A stretch of DNA of 8,068 nt from Pseudomonadota bacterium (lineage in GTDB: Bacteria; Pseudomonadota; Alphaproteobacteria; Sphingomonadales; Sphingomonadaceae): NCBI GenBank assembly GCA_023427285.1, contig JAEZBH010000115.1, forward strand, positions 1-8,068, given 5' to 3'. Positions 1-6,513 of this stretch are shown piece by piece (the stretch's first letter is position 1; every line of letters starts with the position of its first letter). Made by a program: the position numbers and the translations under genes. The notes below the pieces were generated by a model that had not been told where the DNA came from, ran no database searches, and was given only the letters and a program-made list of their open reading frames with translations.

Positions 1-601
1 AGACATGCTCATCGCGGAGCAATTCTGGCGTCTGGAATTGGTGTACGGCAAAGCCGTTGGCCTCGGCGGCGGCGATGTTCACCAGTCTGTCGTCGATGAA
101 CAAGCCCTCGCCCGGTGCGAGAGCGAAGCGGCGCAGCGCCAGATCGTAGATGCGCGGGTCCGGCTTCACCAGCTGCTCTGCTCCCGAGACCACGATGTCG
201 CGGAAGTGGCGCATGACCGGATAATCGGCGCAGAAGCGCGGGAAGAATTCCGCCGAGAAGTTGGTGATCGCGAACAGCGGCACGTCCCGCGCGGCCAGTT
301 CTTCGACCAGCGCGCAGGTGCCGTCGATTGCGCTGGCAATGGTTTCCATCCAGCGCGAATCGTAAAGCTCGATGAGCTCGGCGTATTTGGGGTATTGGGC
401 CGCCAGTTCCGGAATCGTCTCACGGACCGAGCGGCCGGCGTCGTGCTGGTAATGCCAGTCGTGGGTGACCACGTTTGCGAGGAACCAGTCCAGCTCCTCG
501 GCATCGGGAATCAGCTTGACGTAGAGGTGACGGGGATCCCAGTCACACAGAACGCCGCCGACGTCGAAGACGACCGCCGACGGCCCTCCGGCCTTCGCCA
601 C
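1..601 (-). CDS. HAD-superfamily phosphatase-like hydrolase, 3' end cut by the window edge
   Basis: Reading the minus strand from a GTG at 599-601 gives 200 open codons that leave the window before a stop. The HAD motifs are in order: motif I FDVGGVL at residues 12-18 with nucleophile Asp13; motif II Thr113 in AITNF; motif III Lys146 in LVKPDP; motif IV Asp170-Asp171 in LFIDDR. A short helical cap lies between motifs I and II, about residues 22-90, as in HAD subfamily IA. The second residue of the usual DxD pair is Gly15, as in YihX-type sugar phosphatases, so a phosphate-ester hydrolase is likely, but the substrate cannot be told. Little more than a C-terminal tail should be missing. No in-frame ATG occurs before the region encoding Met85, so GTG is the sensible start. 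It sits 2 bases after the rpmJ stop, so the two genes are probably co-transcribed and translationally coupled. A dehalogenase is a less likely alternative. Confidence 0.85.
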   Translation of the reverse strand, partial: MAKAGGPSAVVFDVGGVLCDWDPRHLYVKLIPDAEELDWFLANVVTHDWHYQHDAGRSVRETIPELAAQYPKYAELIELYDSRWMETIASAIDGTCALVEELAARDVPLFAITNFSAEFFPRFCADYPVMRHFRDIVVSGAEQLVKPDPRIYDLALRRFALAPGEGLFIDDRLVNIAAAEANGFAVHQFQTPELLRDEHV

Positions 602-603
602 AA

Positions 604-729
604 TTAGCCCTGGCGAGCCTTGAAGCGACGGTTGGTCTTGTTGATCACGTAGACGCGGCCACGACGACGGATGACCCGGCAATCGCGGTGGCGGGATTTG
701 AGCGACTTCAGCGAGTTACGAATTTTCAT
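604..729 (-). CDS. rpmJ: 50S ribosomal protein L36, zinc-free type
   Basis: This is a 41-residue basic protein starting [17 protein letters not shown] and ending NRRFKARQG, the characteristic L36 of alphaproteobacteria. L36 is a component of the large ribosomal subunit that binds 23S rRNA. Classical L36 carries a Cys3-His zinc ribbon; here only Cys18 remains and the other ligand positions are replaced, so it belongs to the zinc-independent (C-minus) class, like E. coli YkgO. That class is normal as the main L36 in alphaproteobacteria. The length matches the family exactly. The Shine-Dalgarno sequence is weak. A strong promoter match lies about 40 bases upstream, and the HAD hydrolase follows after 2 bases. 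The gene stands apart from the main ribosomal protein operons, as far as this window shows. Confidence 0.97.
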   Translation of the reverse strand: MKIRNSLKSLKSRHRDCRVIRRRGRVYVINKTNRRFKARQG

Positions 730-770
730 GACGCTTGCCGTTTTCATGTCGTGGTTAAACTTGAGCAGCG

Positions 771-799
771 CGGATATGGGTTGCGGGCTGCTTTGTCAA
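771..799 (-). promoter_or_regulatory. Putative sigma-70-type promoter of rpmJ
   Basis: On the minus strand a perfect -35 box TTGACA (complement of 794-799) is followed after exactly 17 bases by TATCCG (complement of 771-776). The -10 is off consensus at its 3' end, which is common in alphaproteobacterial housekeeping promoters. The predicted start falls near 763-765, giving a leader of about 35 bases before the rpmJ ATG. The call rests on box match and spacing only. Confidence 0.6.
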
Positions 800-902
800 C
801 CCTGACGGCCATAAATCAGGCCGAAACACTGACTTGCGCCCTATCCCAACATCCGCCTTTTGCTGCGCGGAGCATGGGAATAGGCTATACAACGCCCCGC
901 GA

Positions 903-918
903 CCCGCAACAATGCGGG
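903..918. repeat. Small hairpin upstream of the metallophosphatase gene
   Basis: CCCGCA (903-908) and TGCGGG (913-918) form a perfect 6-bp stem around a 4-base ACAA loop, 48 bases before the metallophosphatase start. A weak -10-like TATACA lies at 886-891 with no convincing -35. If transcription starts there, the hairpin would lie in the leader near the 5' end. It may equally be chance in GC-rich DNA. Confidence 0.3.
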
Positions 919-965
919 CCGAACCCAAGGCGCAGAACATTTTACTCAAGCGGGGGAGCAAGAGG

Positions 966-1808
966 ATGATCAGGCGGTTGCTTTCCCGGTTTTCGAATCG
1001 AAACGATACGCTCCTGTGCGACCCTGATTCTCCCGAATTTGCCCATGCCGCCGCGCCAGAGGGCACCCGCCTCATTGCCGTGGGCGACATCCATGGCCAC
1101 CTCGACCTGCTTGATGACCTCACGAACAAGCTGGAGCGGGAATGCCGCAGGAACCCGGCACGCACGCACCTGATCTTCCTTGGCGATTACATCGACCGCG
1201 GCCCCGCCTCCGCCGAGGTCATCGAGCGGCTGGCCGGCCTTGCGCCAGACTGGGCAACGCCCCACTTCCTGCGCGGCAACCACGAACAGTGCCTCATCGA
1301 CATTCTGAGCGGCGCTGCGCCCGATGACACGCTGGCGGCCTGGCTCGACTACGGCGGGCGCGAAACCCTTGCCAGCTACGGCCTTGGCGGCCCCCTGCTC
1401 TATTCGGGCGATCTCAGCGCCATTCGGGAGGCTGTGCGGCAGGCCATCCCCGCGCCCCATCGCCGCTTTGTGGAGGCCACGCTTCCCTGCCTGCGCTTTG
1501 GCGACTACCTCTTCGCCCACGCAGGCATTCGCCCCGGCGTTGCCCTTGAGGCGCAGAGTGCGGACGACCTCCTCTGGATCAGAGAGCCCTTCCTGTCATC
1601 GCAGGAAGACTTCGGCGCGGTTGTCGTGCATGGGCACACCATCACCCCGACGCCCGAAAATCACGGCAACCGCATCGGCATCGACACCGGCGTGTACCGG
1701 CATGGCGTACTGACCGCCGTCATTCTGGAAGGCACGTCCCGCCGCTTCGTGGCAGCGCAGGCCTCAGCCGTTGAGGCTGCGCAACATGCGCACCAGATGG
1801 GCGGTTGA
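966..1808 (+). CDS. PPP-family metallophosphatase (serine/threonine protein phosphatase-like)
   Basis: The 280-residue protein has the full metallophosphoesterase signature: GDIHGH at residues 40-45 (Asp41, His43), GDYIDRG at 73-79 (Asp74), RGNHEQ at 103-108 (Asn105, His106), FAHAG at 183-187 (His185) and VVHGHT at 220-225 (His222, His224). These residues bind two metal ions and the phosphate in PPP phosphatases. The GDxxDRG and GNHE forms fit the bacterial protein phosphatase 1-like group, which dephosphorylates Ser/Thr or Tyr residues; a dinucleotide-phosphate or other small substrate cannot be excluded. There is no signal peptide or membrane segment, so it is cytoplasmic. The ATG at 966 is chosen because GGGGGAG lies 7 bases before it; the frame stays open upstream to 834 but without a comparable ribosome site. 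The gene ends inside the 3' end of the opposing pgi gene, overlapping it by 45 bp. Confidence 0.9.
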   Translation: MIRRLLSRFSNRNDTLLCDPDSPEFAHAAAPEGTRLIAVGDIHGHLDLLDDLTNKLERECRRNPARTHLIFLGDYIDRGPASAEVIERLAGLAPDWATPHFLRGNHEQCLIDILSGAAPDDTLAAWLDYGGRETLASYGLGGPLLYSGDLSAIREAVRQAIPAPHRRFVEATLPCLRFGDYLFAHAGIRPGVALEAQSADDLLWIREPFLSSQEDFGAVVVHGHTITPTPENHGNRIGIDTGVYRHGVLTAVILEGTSRRFVAAQASAVEAAQHAHQMGG

Positions 1809-3329
1809 GGGGTCCAGACCCGCAACGCTGCCGCTCGCCAGCGCCTTCTCCAGACCGCCCGCCAGCCGCTTGCCCAGCTCCACGCCCATCTGGTCGAAGC
1901 AATTGATGCCCATCAGGCAGGCGTAAGCATAGGTTCGATGCTCGTAGAAGGCGAGCAGCGCCCCCAGTGCTCCCGGCGTCAGGCGATCCAGCAGGATCAT
2001 GGTCGAAGGTCGGTTGCCGGGGTGATACCGGGCCGGATCCCCATTTTCCCCGGCGCCCTCCGGCGTGCCGGACATCAGCGCGGCGGCCTGCGCCAGACAG
2101 TTGGCCAGCAAGGCGCGATGCGACACCGCATAGCCGTGATCGGGGCGTGCCACCGCAACGAAGTCCACCGGAGCCCAGTCCGTTGCCTGATGCAGCCACT
2201 GGAACACGGCGTGCTGGGCGCTCGGCCCCACATCCCCCCAGACAACCGGCATGGCCGGCCCCTCGTAAGGGCTGCCATCGATCTTCACGCTCTTGCCGTT
2301 GCTCTCAAGCTCCAGCTGCTGAAGATAAGGCACCAGCGCGTGCAATCGCTCGTCATAGGGAAAGACGGCCCGTGTGGTGCGCCCGGCGCACAGCGAATAG
2401 GCATAGCCCAGCACCGCCGCGATGGTCGGCGCGCTCGGCCCGTCACCGCATTCGGCCACGTGCTCGTCCATCAGCCGTCCGCCCGCGCGGAACGCCTGGA
2501 AAACGGGCCAGCCGTATTGCAGCGCGATGGTGACGCCAACCGGAGACCAGACGGAGAACCGCCCTCCAACCCAATCGCCGAACGGCAGGATGTGATCTTC
2601 CAGAATACCGTCCGCCAGCGCCTTGTCCTGCGCCGCCGTCACCGCGATGATCGACTGGGCGGGCGCAATGACGCCGCCCCTGACCAGCCATTGCCGCGCC
2701 AGATCGAGGTTGGCCATGGTCTCCGCCGTCGTCCAGCTTTTGGAGACCGCGACAATCAGTGTTCTGCGCGGATTAAGACCCGCAATTGCCTCGGCGAAGG
2801 CATGGCCGTCAATGCTTGCAAGGAAGCGCGTGTCGAACCGCCCCTTCTGCCCAAATTCCAGCGCTTGAACGACCACCGCCGGCCCTAGCACGCTGCCGCC
2901 CATGCCGATGTGCAGCACCGCGTCAAAATCGTTGGCGCTGCGCCGCCGCAACCGCTCCACGAGCGCCCTCATGCGGGCATCGCCCTCAGTGATGACCGCC
3001 CGAACCGGCTTGCCGTCCGCTGTCGTCTCGGGAACGCGGAAACCGCGCGCCGCCGTGTGCAAGGCCGCGCGCCCCTCCGAGACGTTGATGATCGCCCCGT
3101 CAGTCAGCGCCTCGAAGGCCCCGCTCCACCCCCCTTGCGGCCAGAGCGACCGGGCCGCCTCCCACATGCGGGGATGCCAGTGGGTTTTGGTGAAGTCGAA
3201 CATCACCGGCCCGACCTTCAGAACGAAGGGCGGTTGGGCTGGCGCAGCTGCAGACAATTGCCGAAGCGGGCGATCGAACAATTCGCTGCAAACTTGCTCA
3301 AAACCGTTGCCGGTCAGGGAGGCCTTCAT
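1764..3329 (-). CDS. pgi: Glucose-6-phosphate isomerase
   Basis: The 521-residue protein interconverts glucose 6-phosphate and fructose 6-phosphate in the cytosol. Two SIS sugar-isomerase folds are visible. The landmarks are GMGGS at 142-146 (phosphate loop), SKSWTT at 196-201, WVGGRFSVWSPVG at 253-265 (family signature, Arg257), LESNGK with catalytic Glu342, SAQH with His373, and FDQMGVELGK at 478-487 with Lys487. The Glu-to-His spacing of 31 equals that of the rabbit enzyme (Glu357, His388). Around that histidine the usual GTNGQH reads GPSAQH and HQGT reads HQAT, both unusual in detail. The start at 3329 keeps the N-terminal helical part (ELFDRPLRQL) that precedes the VMFDFTK strand in the family, so the internal Met43 is not the start. 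The ribosome site is weak. The gene lies 32 bases downstream of galE on the same strand, so the two probably form one operon. Confidence 0.95.
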   Translation of the reverse strand: MKASLTGNGFEQVCSELFDRPLRQLSAAAPAQPPFVLKVGPVMFDFTKTHWHPRMWEAARSLWPQGGWSGAFEALTDGAIINVSEGRAALHTAARGFRVPETTADGKPVRAVITEGDARMRALVERLRRRSANDFDAVLHIGMGGSVLGPAVVVQALEFGQKGRFDTRFLASIDGHAFAEAIAGLNPRRTLIVAVSKSWTTAETMANLDLARQWLVRGGVIAPAQSIIAVTAAQDKALADGILEDHILPFGDWVGGRFSVWSPVGVTIALQYGWPVFQAFRAGGRLMDEHVAECGDGPSAPTIAAVLGYAYSLCAGRTTRAVFPYDERLHALVPYLQQLELESNGKSVKIDGSPYEGPAMPVVWGDVGPSAQHAVFQWLHQATDWAPVDFVAVARPDHGYAVSHRALLANCLAQAAALMSGTPEGAGENGDPARYHPGNRPSTMILLDRLTPGALGALLAFYEHRTYAYACLMGINCFDQMGVELGKRLAGGLEKALASGSVAGLDPSTAHLVRMLRSLNG

Positions 3330-3361
3330 GCCGGTTCATTCGCCTTTCATGACAGCGCCTC

Positions 3362-4357
3362 TCAGGCCAGACGCTCAGCGACCTTACGCTCCCAGGCGAG
3401 CACTGTCTCAACGATATAGTCCAGGTTGCCATAGCGCGGCTGCCAGGCAAAAGTTTCCTGAATTTTGCGATTATCGGCCACAAGCGCCGCCGGATCGCCC
3501 GCGCGGCGCGGCTCGAATTTCCGCGTGATCTTGACGCCTGACACCCGCTCAACCGCCTCGACCACCTCCAGAACGGAGAAGCCCCGGTTGTAGCCGCAGT
3601 TGAGCAGCAGGTCGGTCTCGGGCTGGTCGATCAGGTGCTCAAGCGCCAGCACATGCGCACTCACCAGATCCGAGACGTGAATGTAATCGCGCACGCCCGT
3701 GCCATCGGGCGTGTCGTAATCGGTACCGTAGATGCTGAGCGAGGCGCGCTTGCCCAGCGCCGCCTCCGCCGCCACCTTGATCAGGTGGGTGGCGTTGCGG
3801 GTGGACTGGCCCGTGCGCCCTTGCGGGTCTGCTCCGGCCACGTTGAAATAGCGCAGGGCTGCATGGTTGAACGGATAGGCCGCCGAGCAATCGCGCAGCA
3901 TGACCTCCGTCATCAGCTTGGACGCGCCGTAAGGGTTGATCGGCACGGTCGGGAAGTCCTCCGCCACCGGCGTGCGGTCCGGAATGCCGTAAACCGCAGC
4001 GGTTGAGGAGAAAATGAAGTGCTTCACCCCGTTGCGCACGGCGCTCTCGATGAGCGTGCGGCTCTTGGCGGTGTTGTTGTGATAGTATTTCAGCGGGTTC
4101 TCGACAGACTCCGGCACCACGACAGATCCGGCGAAGTGCATGATCGCCCTAACGCCGTGGGTCTGGCAGATGGTGTCCAGCAGCGCCTCATCGGCAATGT
4201 CGCCCTCAAAGAACGGCACATCCTCCGGCACCGCCCAACGGAAGCCGGTCACCAGATTGTCGATCACCACCACCGGATAACCGGCATCCTTCAGGGCCAG
4301 AACCGCGTGACTGCCGATATAACCCGCGCCACCCGTGACCAGAACGACCGTGTCCAT
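3362..4357 (-). CDS. galE: UDP-glucose 4-epimerase
   Basis: This extended short-chain dehydrogenase/reductase interconverts UDP-glucose and UDP-galactose with tightly bound NAD. The Rossmann motif GGAGYIGSH lies near residues 9-17, the Asp of VVIDNL at about 33 binds the adenosine ribose, and the catalytic triad is Thr119 (SSTAAVYG), Tyr143 and Lys147 (NPYGASK). RYFNVAGADP and DGTGVRDYIHVSDL are typical GalE substrate-binding segments. At 331 residues it is close to the usual 330-340. A strong GGGGAGG ribosome site lies upstream; it is 10 bases from the ATG at 4355-4357 and 7 from an in-frame GTG at 4358-4360, so either may be used and the protein differs by one residue. pgi follows on the same strand. 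Together they connect hexose phosphates with nucleotide sugars for surface polysaccharide or galactose use. A related epimerase acting on UDP-N-acetyl sugars is possible but less likely. Confidence 0.94.
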   Translation of the reverse strand: MDTVVLVTGGAGYIGSHAVLALKDAGYPVVVIDNLVTGFRWAVPEDVPFFEGDIADEALLDTICQTHGVRAIMHFAGSVVVPESVENPLKYYHNNTAKSRTLIESAVRNGVKHFIFSSTAAVYGIPDRTPVAEDFPTVPINPYGASKLMTEVMLRDCSAAYPFNHAALRYFNVAGADPQGRTGQSTRNATHLIKVAAEAALGKRASLSIYGTDYDTPDGTGVRDYIHVSDLVSAHVLALEHLIDQPETDLLLNCGYNRGFSVLEVVEAVERVSGVKITRKFEPRRAGDPAALVADNRKIQETFAWQPRYGNLDYIVETVLAWERKVAERLA

Positions 4358-4449
4358 CACGCGAATGCCTCCCCAAGACTGCCTGCCGATGTAATGTTCG
4401 AATACCGGCTACTCCAAGTTCCCCGGCCCTGGCAACAATGACCACGCAC

Positions 4450-4471
4450 TCCGAGGCGCAAGGTCCTCGGA
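4450..4471. repeat. Inverted repeat, 7-bp arms, in the galE/lipoprotein intergenic region
   Basis: TCCGAGG (4450-4456) and CCTCGGA (4465-4471) are perfect inverted arms around 8 bases. No T-run follows on either strand, so it is not an obvious terminator. It lies about 93 bases before galE, within the likely galE leader or promoter area, and could be a protein-binding site or an RNA hairpin. Confidence 0.4.
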
Positions 4472-4511
4472 TATCAGCAGTCCATTCCAGTTTTTTGAGC
4501 GCAGGCCCACT

Positions 4512-4521
4512 CAGGGCCCTG
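4512..4521. repeat. 10-bp perfect palindrome
   Basis: CAGGGCCCTG is fully self-complementary. It lies in the 280-bp divergent region between galE and the lipoprotein gene. Function is unknown; palindromes of this length and GC content can occur by chance. Confidence 0.3.
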
Positions 4522-4555
4522 TTTCTTTTGACCGAAATGAACTGGTCCTGAATAA

Positions 4556-4567
4556 GAGGCATGCCTC
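4556..4567. repeat. 12-bp perfect palindrome just upstream of the lipoprotein promoter
   Basis: GAGGCATGCCTC is fully self-complementary and ends 10 bases before the candidate -35 box at 4578. That is a position where an activator or repressor could act on the lipoprotein/peptidase pair. The placement is suggestive only. Confidence 0.4.
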
Positions 4568-4577
4568 CGCTCGGCGA

Positions 4578-4606
4578 TTGCTGCTCCAGAGCGAAAAGCC
4601 TAGATT
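4578..4606 (+). promoter_or_regulatory. Candidate promoter of the lipoprotein/peptidase pair
   Basis: TTGCTG (4578-4583) and TAGATT (4601-4606) are separated by 17 bases. They match the sigma-70 consensus at 3 and 4 of 6 positions. The predicted start near 4613 would leave a leader of about 25 bases that includes the AGGAG at 4624-4628. It would also exclude the upstream ATG at 4611, supporting the GTG start of the lipoprotein. Confidence 0.4.
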
Positions 4607-4637
4607 TGCCATGTGTTTTTGTCAGGAGAGATACGCT

Positions 4638-5252
4638 GTGCCCATTACCCGTATCCTAGCGGCAGCCCTTCTGGCCTCATCGCTGGGCGCCTGTGCCAGC
4701 TCCCGCTTCGAGGCAGACGTAGTGCGCTTCCATCGCGATGATGTGGCAGAAAGAACCACCGTCTCGCTTCGCCCCGCCGACCCCGACCTCGCCCAATCCC
4801 TCGAATTCCAGAGTTATGCTGAAATTCTGGGCGAGCGGCTGGCCCGTTTAGGCTTCCAGCCGACATCAGGGGGCACGCCGGGTCTGATCGGCGAGATCAG
4901 CTACACCACCGTCAACCGCTCGGTCTTGCGCGACCATGCTTCCTCACCCGTTTCGGTCGGTGTCGGCCTTGGCGGCGGCGGCGGTCATCTGGGCGGCGGC
5001 ATCGGCTTGTCTTTCGGGCTCGGCGGCAACAAAGACAAAGGCGGCATCCGCATTCACACCCTTGCTTTGCGTTTGATGAAACCAAATGGAGAGACGGTCT
5101 GGGAAGGCCGCGCCGAAACCGAGACGCGCATGAGCGATAACGGCAATCTCGATGCGCAAACCGTCTTTCCGAAGCTGGCCGATGCCCTGCTGGCGAATTT
5201 CCCCGGCCCGTCGGGCATCACCACTCAATACGTTGAACCCTCAGGAAGGTAA
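4638..5252 (+). CDS. DUF4136-like lipoprotein
   Basis: The 204-residue product starts with a classical lipoprotein signal: Arg5, a hydrophobic stretch ILAAALLASS and the lipobox LGAC with Cys19 as the lipidated residue. The residues after Cys19 (Ala-Ser-Ser) lack the Asp that retains lipoproteins in the inner membrane, so an outer-membrane location is likely. The mature part, beginning FEADVVRF, resembles the DUF4136 family of unknown function: a strand, a helix with paired Leu/Arg (YAEILGERLARLGF), then strands around IRIHTLALRLMKPNGETVWEGRAET. A glycine-rich stretch runs from about 108 to 130, between the early strands and the C-terminal part. GTG at 4638 is chosen because AGGAG lies 9 bases before it and it places the signal peptide correctly; the ATG at 4611 would precede the ribosome site. 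The M14 peptidase follows after 6 bases. The family call is by eye. Confidence 0.8.
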   Translation: MPITRILAAALLASSLGACASSRFEADVVRFHRDDVAERTTVSLRPADPDLAQSLEFQSYAEILGERLARLGFQPTSGGTPGLIGEISYTTVNRSVLRDHASSPVSVGVGLGGGGGHLGGGIGLSFGLGGNKDKGGIRIHTLALRLMKPNGETVWEGRAETETRMSDNGNLDAQTVFPKLADALLANFPGPSGITTQYVEPSGR

Positions 5253-5258
5253 TTCATC

Positions 5259-6404
5259 ATGACCGTGGCGGTATCTGCCAGTTTTGACAGCGGCAATATT
5301 GACGTTCTTTCCCTCGACAACCCGGCGGATATCCGTCTTGCCATTCGGCAGGACAACCAGTCGGAATTCTATCAGTGGTTCCACTTCCGCGTCACCGGCG
5401 CAAAAGACGTGCCGCTGACCCTGCGCATCGTCAACGCAGGCGGCTCGGCCTACCCGGATGGCTGGCCCGGTTATCAGGCGCGCGTCTCGGAGTGCCGTCA
5501 GGTCTGGACGCAGGCCGAGACCCGCTATGCGGACGGCGAGCTGACCATCCGCTACACGCCCCGCACCAACAGCGCCTGGTTCGCCTACTTCGCCCCCTAC
5601 AGCATGGAGCGGCACCACGACCTGATCGCCGAGATGGCGCAAAAGCCCGGCGTTGACGTCTCGGTGCTCGGCCAGACGCTGGATGGTCAGGATCTGGATC
5701 TGGTCACCATTGGCGATACTGGCGGCGATGCCGGTGCGAACAAGCGCAGCGTCTGGATCATCGCCCGCCAGCATCCCGGCGAGACCATGGCCGAATGGGC
5801 GGTTGAGGGCATGTTGCGCCGCCTGACCGATCCGGCAGACCCGGTGGCCACGCGCCTGCGCGAGAAATGCGTGTTCTACATCGTCCCGAACATGAACCCG
5901 GACGGCTCGCGCCGGGGCCATCTGCGCACCAACGCGGCGGGCGTCAATCTCAACCGCGAGTGGGCGACCCCGACGCTGGAGGCCAGCCCCGAGGTGTTCC
6001 ACGTTCTGGCGCACATGGACAAGGTCGGCTGCGACTTCTGCCTCGATGTGCATGGCGACGAGGCCATTCCGCACAACTTCATCGCAGGCTTTGAAGGCGT
6101 ACTGGAAGCAACCGAGCACCAGTTCCAGCTGCTCGACCGCTACAAGACGGCGCTCGCCCGCATCACGCCCGATTTCCAGACCCGCATCGGCTATGCGCCG
6201 TCCAAACCCGGCGAGGCCAACCTTAGCATGTCCACCAATGCGCTGGCCGCCCGCTTCGGCTGCCTCGCCATGACGCTGGAGATGCCCTTCAAGGATGTTC
6301 TGGAGAATCCGGACCCCCAGCACGGCTGGTCGCCCGAACGCTCCGCGCATCTGGGACGCTCCTGCCTCGATGCCCTGCTCGAACTGGCGGATGACCTGCG
6401 GTAA
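5259..6404 (+). CDS. M14 family zinc carboxypeptidase, cytosolic carboxypeptidase type
   Basis: The 381-residue protein has an N-terminal beta domain (about 1-115, including SEFYQWFHFRVTGA and the YTPRTNSAWFAYFAPYS border) and a C-terminal M14 peptidase domain. Zinc ligands are His172 and Glu175 in HPGE and His265 in DVHGDE. NMNPDG (211-216) and NLNREW (230-235, Arg233) bind the substrate carboxylate, and Glu341 in TLEMPF is the catalytic base. This architecture is that of bacterial cytosolic carboxypeptidases, relatives of the enzymes that remove C-terminal glutamates from tubulin; bacterial substrates are mostly unknown. No signal peptide is present, so it acts in the cytoplasm, unlike its lipoprotein neighbour. 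AGGAAGG at 5243-5249 gives a strong ribosome site 9 bases before the ATG and runs up to the preceding stop codon, so the pair is co-transcribed and probably coupled. All catalytic residues are intact. Confidence 0.92.
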   Translation: MTVAVSASFDSGNIDVLSLDNPADIRLAIRQDNQSEFYQWFHFRVTGAKDVPLTLRIVNAGGSAYPDGWPGYQARVSECRQVWTQAETRYADGELTIRYTPRTNSAWFAYFAPYSMERHHDLIAEMAQKPGVDVSVLGQTLDGQDLDLVTIGDTGGDAGANKRSVWIIARQHPGETMAEWAVEGMLRRLTDPADPVATRLREKCVFYIVPNMNPDGSRRGHLRTNAAGVNLNREWATPTLEASPEVFHVLAHMDKVGCDFCLDVHGDEAIPHNFIAGFEGVLEATEHQFQLLDRYKTALARITPDFQTRIGYAPSKPGEANLSMSTNALAARFGCLAMTLEMPFKDVLENPDPQHGWSPERSAHLGRSCLDALLELADDLR

Positions 6405-6418
6405 TTTGCCCACCCTTC

Positions 6419-6465
6419 GTCCGGGCGACAAATCCCTCATCGAATGAGAAGATGGTCGCCTGGAC
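6419..6465 (+). repeat. Long imperfect hairpin just after the M14 peptidase gene
   Basis: An 11-base arm, GTCCGGGCGAC (6419-6429), pairs with GTCGCCTGGAC (6455-6465) with a single G-U wobble. Inside, CTCAT (6436-6440) pairs with ATGAG (6444-6448) around a CGA loop, and an ATC/GAT pairing can bridge the internal loop. The structure starts 15 bases after the stop codon. It may act as a terminator or an mRNA 3'-end stabiliser, although no T-run follows on either strand. It could also be a member of a dispersed repeat family. Confidence 0.6.
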
Positions 6466-6483
6466 ACAAAACCAATGCTAATC

Positions 6484-6513
6484 TTGGCTATTGCGTAAAG
6501 TTGTCATGATAAT
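6484..6513 (+). promoter_or_regulatory. Candidate promoter of the ferredoxin reductase gene
   Basis: TTGGCT (6484-6489) and GATAAT (6508-6513) are spaced by 18 bases and match the sigma-70 consensus at 4 and 5 of 6 positions. The predicted start near 6519-6521 gives a leader of about 115 bases. A second pairing, TTGTCA (6501-6506) with TTAGAT (6525-6530), is possible but has a worse -10. Confidence 0.45.

Noticed and set aside
5..607. 200-codon plus-strand frame opposite the HAD gene and the rpmJ stop
   Set aside because: The minus strand carries clear HAD motifs across the whole stretch, and the plus-strand product is low-complexity antisense sequence.
1938..2888. 316-codon plus-strand frame opposite pgi
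   Set aside because: It lies antisense to a complete glucose-6-phosphate isomerase, and its translation is arginine- and proline-rich without motifs.
4391..4421. A tRNA T-arm-like GTTCGAATAC at about 4395-4405
   Set aside because: The flanking bases do not pair into a T stem and no acceptor or anticodon stem fits around it.
4206..4562. 118-codon minus-strand frame starting at the 12-bp palindrome and entering galE in another frame
   Set aside because: Two thirds of its length overlaps galE out of frame and the rest is the intergenic region; no homology or ribosome site is evident.
5241..6467. 408-codon open frame on the minus strand opposite the M14 peptidase
   Set aside because: The same type of antisense shadow: no domain, no ribosome site of note, and the plus strand carries a complete zinc peptidase.
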